NCBI GenBank assembly: GCA_013203265.1
Contig: JABMQK010000199.1
Coordinates: 1-6,813 of the forward strand
Length of the DNA stretch: 6,813 nt
Direction of reading: 5' to 3'
Source: a bacterium
Lineage (GTDB): Bacteria > Omnitrophota > Gorgyraeia > Velamenicoccales > JABMQK01
In this document: positions 1 to 5,954 of the stretch, one piece after another
Layout: the number at the start of each line of letters is the position of its first letter
How positions within the stretch are numbered: the stretch's first letter is position 1
Notes under the pieces: model-generated
Seen by the model: only the letters and a program-made list of their open reading frames with translations
What the model was told of the DNA's origin: nothing
Databases searched by the model: none
Made by a program: the position numbers and the translations under genes

Positions 1-305
1 AGAGTCAGAGTATTTCCAATTTTGGAAATAGGAATAATTTGATAATGCTTTGCGGTTTGTTTAGGAATTAACTTTATGACTTTGGGATCAATAGTAAAGC
101 GAGAAAGGGTAATGAGCGGAAGCCCTAAGCCCTGACTTAAGACAGACATAAGATTCTTTTCATCAATCAAATTTAATTTAATAAGAATCTCACTTAATCT
201 CCCGCCTTGTTCCTTTTGTATACGGAGGGCTAAATTTATATCATCCTCACTCAGAATTTTATTTTTTATAAAAATTTCTGTCAGTTTCTGCCGTAGAGAT
301 ATCAT
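1..305 (-). CDS. PilB/GspE-type N-terminal (MshEN/T2SSE_N) domain protein, partial (C-terminus outside window)
   Basis: An open frame starts at the ATG at 305-303 and runs without a stop to the left edge, giving about 101 visible codons. The start is the A of an ATGA overlap with the upstream stop codon, which implies translational coupling. The visible part is an MshEN/T2SSE_N module, the regulatory front of PilB/GspE/MshE assembly ATPases of type IV pili and type II secretion. Two 24-residue motifs are visible, residues 7-30 and 36-59, separated by five residues. They are degenerate: the conserved glycine at motif position 3 is Thr9 and Ser38, the position-10 glycine is Lys16 and Asn45, and the final glutamine of motif 2 is Gly59. 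Hand alignment with the next protein upstream gives about 38 identities in 95 ungapped positions. Fusion to an ATPase is inferred from family habit and cannot be seen. A second stand-alone MshEN protein or another fusion is possible. Confidence 0.8.
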   Translation of the reverse strand, partial: MISLRQKLTEIFIKNKILSEDDINLALRIQKEQGGRLSEILIKLNLIDEKNLMSVLSQGLGLPLITLSRFTIDPKVIKLIPKQTAKHYQIIPISKIGNTLT

Positions 306-751
306 TTATTCTTATAATATTTTATGATTGCGTTACGGATATCTGTAGTAGTAGCTACAAAAATTTGAACGGAACATTTGGTAAGCTCTTCAATATCTTC
401 AACCGCTTCTTTATTTAATGGATTGCTCATCGCCAAAGTCAAATTATTACCTATTCTATCAATAGGCATAAGGCAATATTGTGAACACACATTCTCGGGA
501 ATAAATTTTACAATTTTTGGTTCTATATCATAATTAGACAAAGGTAAATAAGGAAACCCATATTGGGCGGTTATTGCTTGAGCGATATTTTCTTCTTTGG
601 CCAAACCCAGTTGTACTAGAATTTCTCCAATTAAACCGCCTCTCTCCTTCTGAACCTCTAAGCCTTTCTCGAGGTCTTTTTTAGATATAATTCTTCGCTC
701 TATAAGTAATTCCCCTAAGAGTTTTTCAGTAGCTCTTCTTAATGGATACAT
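302..751 (-). CDS. Stand-alone MshEN (T2SSE_N) domain protein, putative c-di-GMP receptor
   Basis: This 149-residue soluble protein has no signal peptide or membrane segment and consists of one complete N-terminal module of the PilB/GspE/MshE family. Residues 11-34 and 40-63 are two 24-residue MshEN motifs with the classical five-residue spacer. Gly13/Gly42, Gly49 and the terminal Gln34/Gln63 are kept. The arginine expected at motif position 1 is leucine in both copies (Leu11, Leu40), and motif 1 has Arg20 where glycine is usual. Residues about 64-147 form the second half of the module and end at a Tyr-Tyr pair, about where an ATPase linker would begin. There is no Walker A or B motif. In this family the motifs can bind cyclic di-GMP; binding here is inference. 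The ATG follows AGGA with a 9-nt spacer. The gene lies 55 bp after the GGDEF gene and overlaps the next MshEN gene by 4 bp, so it likely acts with both. Confidence 0.85.
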   Translation of the reverse strand: MYPLRRATEKLLGELLIERRIISKKDLEKGLEVQKERGGLIGEILVQLGLAKEENIAQAITAQYGFPYLPLSNYDIEPKIVKFIPENVCSQYCLMPIDRIGNNLTLAMSNPLNKEAVEDIEELTKCSVQIFVATTTDIRNAIIKYYKNK

Positions 752-806
752 GATATCTAATCCTGATACAATTTTCTTTTGGCTTATCTAAACAAAAATA
801 AATATT

Positions 807-2216
807 CTAAGTTTTAATTACACTTTTTTCTTCTTTGGCCGAATTCAACAACTTTTCTGCCTTTTCGATTAAATCTTTTGCACAAGAACCATCTATGGGA
901 TTTTCTGATACGGCTCCAGAAGCGCTAAGTTTTTCTTTCTTCTCTTTTAAAAAGAACCCCTCTACTTTTTTTCTGATTTCTTCAGCTAATATTGTTGATT
1001 GTTTCTTATTCTTCTCTGGTAAAATAATAGCAAAATCGCAATCACCATATCTGGCCACCCTATCTATTTCTCTGCAATTTTCTTTTAATATCTTAGAAAC
1101 TTTTTTTATAATTTCTTCACTGGCAAGCTGACCGAAAGAATTCAAAAATTCATGAAAATTATCTATGGAGAAAAGTAGAAAAGCACAAGGCCTTTGATAA
1201 ATCATAGCCCTTTTGATCTCCTCATCTAACCTATTGACAATAAAGGTCTTATTGTATAAACCAGTAAGGCTATCTTTTATTTCTAGCTTCTGGAGGCGGT
1301 TCGTTAAATAATCATTCTCTATAGCAATAGATATCTGTTTGGCAAATACTGTAAGCAACTCCAAATCATCGCTATTATACTGAACATCTAACTGAGAATT
1401 ACCTATGCCAAGAAAACCAGTGGTCTTTGTATGGCGGAAGACTGGAATAAAGATCAAATTTGTAGTACCAAATATCTGTTTTAATTCTTCAGTCTTACCG
1501 TCTTCTTTCTGTTTTTCTATAAACCAACCATTTTTGTTTAAAAGTATTGAATCAAAGATCTTCCTAGCTCCCTGTTGCAATAAGATTTCCTGTGCCTCTT
1601 TTGAAATACCATGTTGAGCGGAAATCTTAAAGGAATTATCCTTATCCTTTATAACCAAAACCACCCATGTTGAATTTTTCAACTGTACCAACTTGCTTGC
1701 AGATATTTCAAAAATTTCACTTAAACTTGCTCCTTGAGTAATTAAATTACTGACTTGTAATATACCTGAAAGCACAACAATGCGCTTATTTATTTCATCA
1801 TTGATTTCTTTGGTGCGTTCACCATAATTCCTCAACTCATCCATATTGTCACGTATATGTCGGGTAATTTGATTTAAAGCATTGCTTAAATCTCCTATTT
1901 CATCCTCTCTATAAATCTCTATTGTTCTATCATACTCTCCGTTCGCAATACTCTTAGCTTCAGAACTTATTGTTACAATAGGATCGACAATCTGCTTTGC
2001 CAATAAAAAACCTATAGCTGCAATAACAACAGAGACAAAAACAGATATAGTTATCTGCAAGGTTGAAAAAGGTATCTTGGTGATATATGGATTGTAAACA
2101 AAAAATAGATAAATACATACCAACAAAGGAATAACAGACATAAGGCTAAAAGCAACCCTTAATTTATCTTGCAGGCCCCTACTTGATAATGATGATTTTT
2201 TAGTTAACCAACCCAT
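807..2216 (-). CDS. Membrane HAMP-GAF-GGDEF protein with degenerate active site
   Basis: This 469-residue protein has, in order, two membrane helices (about 21-41 and 52-73), a HAMP linker (about 74-126), a predicted helical stretch, a GAF domain (about 160-300) and a GGDEF domain (about 311-465). The GGDEF domain begins with a normal DSLTGLYN (315-322), but the signature loop is GDCDF (391-395) instead of GGDEF. The first metal-binding Asp is Ser350, the guanine-contacting Asn and Asp are replaced by Leu358 and Glu367, and the usual Lys is His355. Diguanylate cyclase activity is therefore very unlikely. The inhibitory-site motif RxxD is intact (Arg382-Asp385) with the normal five-residue spacing, so it may bind c-di-GMP. 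The periplasmic loop between the helices is only about ten residues, which argues for sensing through the membrane or the cytosolic GAF. The ATG has a strong ribosome site (AAGGAAGGGGTG) and a good promoter upstream. It appears to lead the MshEN genes. Confidence 0.9.
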   Translation of the reverse strand: MGWLTKKSSLSSRGLQDKLRVAFSLMSVIPLLVCIYLFFVYNPYITKIPFSTLQITISVFVSVVIAAIGFLLAKQIVDPIVTISSEAKSIANGEYDRTIEIYREDEIGDLSNALNQITRHIRDNMDELRNYGERTKEINDEINKRIVVLSGILQVSNLITQGASLSEIFEISASKLVQLKNSTWVVLVIKDKDNSFKISAQHGISKEAQEILLQQGARKIFDSILLNKNGWFIEKQKEDGKTEELKQIFGTTNLIFIPVFRHTKTTGFLGIGNSQLDVQYNSDDLELLTVFAKQISIAIENDYLTNRLQKLEIKDSLTGLYNKTFIVNRLDEEIKRAMIYQRPCAFLLFSIDNFHEFLNSFGQLASEEIIKKVSKILKENCREIDRVARYGDCDFAIILPEKNKKQSTILAEEIRKKVEGFFLKEKKEKLSASGAVSENPIDGSCAKDLIEKAEKLLNSAKEEKSVIKT

Positions 2217-2220
2217 ATGG

Positions 2221-2232
2221 CACCCCTTCCTT
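2221..2232 (-). promoter_or_regulatory. Strong ribosome binding site of the HAMP-GAF-GGDEF gene
   Basis: On the minus strand the sequence AAGGAAGGGGTG ends four bases before the ATG at 2216-2214. It closely resembles the anti-SD complement AAGGAGGTG and is the strongest such site in the window, which fixes this start codon. Confidence 0.7.
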
Positions 2233-2265
2233 TTAAATATAAATTTCTATTTATTTATATCCTTA

Positions 2266-2294
2266 ACTATATATTATATTGAAAATTATGTCAA
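2266..2294 (-). promoter_or_regulatory. Putative sigma70-type promoter of the GGDEF-MshEN-MshEN unit
   Basis: Read on the minus strand, a perfect -35 box TTGACA (2294-2289) is followed after exactly 17 bp by TATAGT (2271-2266), a five-of-six match to the -10 consensus. The expected transcript start is near 2259, leaving a leader of about 40 nt that holds the strong ribosome site. The -35 box overlaps the last codons and the stop of the radical SAM gene. The region is AT-rich, which raises the rate of chance -10 matches, but a perfect -35 at ideal spacing is harder to dismiss. Confidence 0.55.
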
Positions 2295-4046
2295 TGCTTT
2301 TTGGAATTCCTCAATCAAATATTGCTTCTTAATGCCTGTATCGATAAAATCCCAGATTAAAATCTTATCCAATCCCAATGGCCGTGTTGCAAATTCCTCA
2401 ATATCTAAACCGCTTTCAGAAAAAGAGCGACGCCAATTATCAAAATTACAGTATTCTTTCCACTGATCAAACTGTGCTCCTTTATTAAAAGCTGCAAGAA
2501 TTACTTTAGATAACCGCCTGTGGCCACGCGATAAGGCAGATTCAATAACGCTAACATTAGTATTGTGAAAACTTATCTTCAATTTATGTCTTTTCCCCTG
2601 CATAGCCTCCTTCAGATATTCTTGCTTTTTTTTAACTTCATTTGTTTCAGCCATATTTAACCATTGAAAAGGCGTATGTGGTTTAGGGATAAGTGTTGTA
2701 ATGCTTATATTTATTTCTGCAGCTTGCCCACAGAGTTCTTTTCTTATACGGGATATTCTAGAAGATAGCTCGATAATTGCGTCTAAATCTTCATATTCTT
2801 CTTTAGGTAAACCTATCATAAAATACAATTTAACCCTACGATACCCAGCCTTGAAAGCACCCGTTGCTGCCTGCAATAATTCATCAATATCGATATTTTT
2901 ATTTATTAGTCTACGCAATCTCTCTGTTCCTGCCTCTGGGGCAAAGGTGAGCCCTGTCTTTCTCTGTGAAGATAATAAATTAGAGATACCTTCCGTTATG
3001 TTTTTAGGCCTAATCGATGGTAAAGAAATGCTTATTCCATTCTTACGAAAATATTCTATTAAAAATTTTATTATCTCTCTTATTTGAGGGTGATCTGAAC
3101 TGGATAGTGATAATAGAGTTATCTGTTCATATCCGGAAATCTTATATAACTTCTTTGCCAGATCAAAAATTCTTTTTGGAGAACGTATCCGTAAAGGATG
3201 AAAATAACTCCTTGCTTGGCAAAAACGACAGTGATGCATACAGCCACGCATAATCTCTATACCTATTCGATCATGTATAATCTGTATATTTGGAACAATC
3301 CAATTTAAAACTCCTATATTTTTATTTAAATTTTTTACATAAACTTTTTTTACAACTGATGGTGCCTCTCGCTTCAAAGGTATAAACTCCTTCACTGTTA
3401 TATCTCTACTATATTCTACATGGTAAAACTGAGGTACGTATACTCCGGCAATCTGACATAGTTCAATTAGTAACTCTTCCTTTCTTCTACAAACACTGCC
3501 ATATTTATTTTTAAATCTTTTACATATTTTTACTATTTCTAAAATTACCTCCTCGGCTTCTCCGATAATAAAAAGATCAAAGAAATCCGCAATCGGCTCG
3601 GGGTTTAAAGTACAGTTGCCTCCAGCTATAACCAATGGAAAATCGCTCGTTCTATCCTTTGACATAAACGGAATACCGCTTAAAGAAAGCATATTCAAAA
3701 CATTTGTATAATTTAATTCATTATTAAGGGAAAAACCCAATAAATCAAAATTATTCAAGGGGATATTTGATTCTAAGGAATTTAATTTTAAAGAATTATT
3801 TATAAGAATTTCTTTAAAGTCCGGCCAGGGACAAAATGCTCGTTCACAAAGTAAATCTTTCTTTGAATTCAATATATTATATAAGATTCTTATTCCTAAA
3901 TTACTCATTCCGACTTCGTAAACTTCAGGAAAACAAAGACAAATACTGAATTTAATTTTTGATAAATTTTTCTTTATTACATTCCATTCGCGGCCTATAT
4001 AACGGCCTGGACGCATAACATTAATTAAATTATCATTAAATAACAT
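2286..4046 (-). CDS. TIGR03960-type B12-binding-domain radical SAM protein
   Basis: This 586-residue predicted cytosolic radical SAM protein is of uncharacterised function. The N-terminal part (about 30-200) is a B12-binding-like Rossmann region, opening with PEVYEVGMSNLG (40-51) and including AGGNCTLNPEPIADFFD (141-157) and IGEAEE (161-166), all typical of the TIGR03960 group. The radical SAM core starts at the cluster motif Cys269-x3-Cys273-x2-Cys276, which would bind a 4Fe-4S cluster and SAM, and continues through FAPEAGTERLR (368-378). The C-terminal WDFIDTGIKK (565-574) is also a family hallmark. Many relatives carry a DUF2344 domain at the C-terminus or an adjacent gene for it; here neither is present in view. 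The start has only a weak ribosome site; a second ATG ten codons later is possible but no better. The gene follows the glycosyltransferase-TPR gene after an 81-bp gap. The substrate is unknown; a link to RNA or ribosome-related processes is only a guess from family neighbourhoods. Confidence 0.9.
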   Translation of the reverse strand: MLFNDNLINVMRPGRYIGREWNVIKKNLSKIKFSICLCFPEVYEVGMSNLGIRILYNILNSKKDLLCERAFCPWPDFKEILINNSLKLNSLESNIPLNNFDLLGFSLNNELNYTNVLNMLSLSGIPFMSKDRTSDFPLVIAGGNCTLNPEPIADFFDLFIIGEAEEVILEIVKICKRFKNKYGSVCRRKEELLIELCQIAGVYVPQFYHVEYSRDITVKEFIPLKREAPSVVKKVYVKNLNKNIGVLNWIVPNIQIIHDRIGIEIMRGCMHHCRFCQARSYFHPLRIRSPKRIFDLAKKLYKISGYEQITLLSLSSSDHPQIREIIKFLIEYFRKNGISISLPSIRPKNITEGISNLLSSQRKTGLTFAPEAGTERLRRLINKNIDIDELLQAATGAFKAGYRRVKLYFMIGLPKEEYEDLDAIIELSSRISRIRKELCGQAAEINISITTLIPKPHTPFQWLNMAETNEVKKKQEYLKEAMQGKRHKLKISFHNTNVSVIESALSRGHRRLSKVILAAFNKGAQFDQWKEYCNFDNWRRSFSESGLDIEEFATRPLGLDKILIWDFIDTGIKKQYLIEEFQKALT

Positions 4047-4127
4047 AAATATTCTTATCTATTGAAATATATAAAATATAACAAGTTGTTCTTGTAATTA
4101 ATATGGGGTGACTGTGAAAATGCTCTA

Positions 4128-5885
4128 TTAATTCTCGGCTTGCTCTCTAAAGAAACCCTCTAACGATTCTAGATTTTCCCTTGCTATTTGATGATCTGGA
4201 AAAACCTCTAGCGCTTTAGAAAAGAATTTCCTTGCCTGTTCATGTTGATCCAGGTTCGTATGTGCCACAGCGATATTATTATATGCATTGGCATATTCAG
4301 GATCCAATTCAACCGCTTTATTAAATAATTCTATAGCCTTATGAAATTCCTTTTTATTCAAATAAGCTATGCCTAAATTATAATATGCATCGGTAAAAAT
4401 TGACCTTAATTTTATTGCTTTCTTGAGCTCTGGTATCGCCTTATCATCCATTCCTAAACGAATATAACAAACACCCAAATCATTGTATGATAAAGGATCG
4501 TTGGGTTTATATCTTAAATATATTCTTAAATTTTCCATCGACTTCTCTAAAAAGTCTCGTTCAAAATAATATTTACTCAATGATTGATACGGTTCAGGGT
4601 TATTAGGATAATACATAATTTGATTTTTGCCGAAAGAAAAATTATTTCTCCAAAATATATTCTGCGGGATAGTAATCGTCATATAGATTCCTATAACTAA
4701 TACCATCAAAATTTTATTAACGTTTGGAAATACATTCTTAAGAGATTTTAGATTTGCAAATTTCAAACAAGCTATGGCCAAGGTTAAACAAAGGCCTATC
4801 GCTGGAAGATACATATATCTAAATGTAAACATATTTACCAAAGGAATAATATTGGAAACTGGCAATATTGTTACAAAAAACCAAAGTATCCCAAAAGAAG
4901 CGGCTTTTGATGTTCTATAAATTTTTAAACATACGATGCCAACAGATACTAAAAGAGCTAACGATAATAATACTTCATAATTAAAAATTGTTGTGGCAAC
5001 CGGTGCATAATATGGCGGCGTTATAGAAATATTCAAGGGTATAAAAAACGCCGTTATATATCTGGCGAGTATTATAGAAATTGTAATTAGATGAGTATAA
5101 AAACAACCTCCTGTATATGGCCTATCTAGCCTTAAATTAGGAGAGAATACAAGAAAATAAATCACTAAGTAGAATATCATAACTGCTAAATATCCAATGT
5201 ATCTAGATTTCAAGTTAGTGATTACTCTTTTTATATCAGCGTCAAATTCAAAGTAAAAGTCGTAAAGCATTATCATCAATGGAAAGGTTATCGCCATTTC
5301 TTTTGAAAATATTGCCAAAAAGAATGATAAACAAGAACCTGCATACAGTGCCGTTTTCTTAAATCCCTGGTATTTTTTATGACGAATAAATAAAATAAAA
5401 GCTGACAATAAGAAAAACACAACCAACAATTCTTCCCTATTGGATATATGGTTAACTGCTGCCGTGTTAATTGGATGCGCAGCAAATAACAAACTGCTAA
5501 ACAATGCCAATATATCATTTTTTAACAACAATAAAACAAATAGATAAAATAGAACTACATTAAATACATGAAGTAAAATATTTGTTAAGTGATACCCAAA
5601 TGGATTCAATTTCCAAAAGAAATAATCAAACATGTAGCTTAATGTCGTAACTGGACGATAAGTGATCTCACCAGAGCCATAAATTTTCTTGTGGTAGGAA
5701 TCAAATATAATGTTATCGGCAGTGCTTAGATAGCTTTTATCAAAGAGGGATGGAAAATTGTCAAAAGACGTAATGAAATCATTCTTTAAAATCATATAAT
5801 TATCATCACACACAAAAGTATTTAAAAGGGAATTACAATAACTAAAAAGAGCTATAAAAATAATTATTATAATAGCTTTACGCAT
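4128..5885 (-). CDS. TMTC-like polytopic membrane glycosyltransferase (GT-C fold) with C-terminal TPRs
   Basis: This is a 585-residue membrane protein if translated from the ATG at 5885-5883. A signal-anchor helix (about 4-20) leads into an outside loop with Asp27-Asp28, the acidic pair typical of GT-C enzymes that use lipid-linked sugars. About ten to twelve membrane helices follow. Family-like motifs are YRPVTTLS (76-83), NPFGYHLTNILLH (94-106), His137-Pro138, SNREEL (148-153) and FRYMYLP (355-361). Four 34-residue TPRs occupy about 430-463, 464-497, 498-531 and 532-565, probably for binding an acceptor or partner protein. Together this resembles bacterial relatives of TMTC O-mannosyltransferases, so transfer of a sugar to protein or envelope polymer is plausible; donor and acceptor are unknown. 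An in-frame TTG at 5906 would add seven residues but has no ribosome site before it, whereas GGAGAG (5904-5899) lies 13 bases before the ATG. It lies between rodA and the radical SAM gene, which suggests an envelope role. Confidence 0.85.
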   Translation of the reverse strand: MRKAIIIIIFIALFSYCNSLLNTFVCDDNYMILKNDFITSFDNFPSLFDKSYLSTADNIIFDSYHKKIYGSGEITYRPVTTLSYMFDYFFWKLNPFGYHLTNILLHVFNVVLFYLFVLLLLKNDILALFSSLLFAAHPINTAAVNHISNREELLVVFFLLSAFILFIRHKKYQGFKKTALYAGSCLSFFLAIFSKEMAITFPLMIMLYDFYFEFDADIKRVITNLKSRYIGYLAVMIFYLVIYFLVFSPNLRLDRPYTGGCFYTHLITISIILARYITAFFIPLNISITPPYYAPVATTIFNYEVLLSLALLVSVGIVCLKIYRTSKAASFGILWFFVTILPVSNIIPLVNMFTFRYMYLPAIGLCLTLAIACLKFANLKSLKNVFPNVNKILMVLVIGIYMTITIPQNIFWRNNFSFGKNQIMYYPNNPEPYQSLSKYYFERDFLEKSMENLRIYLRYKPNDPLSYNDLGVCYIRLGMDDKAIPELKKAIKLRSIFTDAYYNLGIAYLNKKEFHKAIELFNKAVELDPEYANAYNNIAVAHTNLDQHEQARKFFSKALEVFPDHQIARENLESLEGFFREQAEN

Positions 5886-5898
5886 ATTTATTTTGGAA

Positions 5899-5904
5899 CT
5901 CTCC
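5899..5904 (-). promoter_or_regulatory. Ribosome binding site supporting the ATG start at 5885
   Basis: GGAGAG on the minus strand lies 13 bases before the ATG at 5885-5883. The spacing is long, but it is the only purine-rich site nearby. It falls inside the coding sequence if translation began at the TTG at 5906, which is why the ATG is preferred. Confidence 0.4.
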
Positions 5905-5954
5905 AATCAAAAATGATTTTAGGCAAATAGAAAATTTCTCATAGGGACTTTTTT

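Noticed and set aside
835..1131. Plus-strand open frame of 98 codons
   Set aside because: It is antisense to the GGDEF domain, its product resembles no family, and it has no ribosome site; it is a shadow of an AT-rich gene.
2701..3253. Two overlapping plus-strand open frames (128 and 78 codons)
   Set aside because: Both lie antisense within the radical SAM core, whose conserved motifs explain the sequence.
4081..4095. Small inverted repeat (ACAAG, 5-nt loop, CTTGT) between the TMTC-like and radical SAM genes
   Set aside because: The stem is only five base pairs and is not followed by a U-run in the direction of transcription; it is too weak for a terminator and has no operator-like support.
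4047..4127. Possible promoter for the radical SAM gene in the 81-bp gap
   Set aside because: Several TATA-like hexamers exist but no -35 match better than four of six at suitable spacing; not distinguishable from AT-rich background.
5288..5518. Minus-strand open frame of 76 codons in another frame of the TMTC-like gene
   Set aside because: It lies wholly inside a gene with family motifs in the main frame, and its product has no recognisable features.
5905..5918. Inverted repeat AATCA/TGATT with a 4-nt loop in the gap after rodA
   Set aside because: A five-pair AT-rich stem is expected by chance in this composition and would not terminate transcription.
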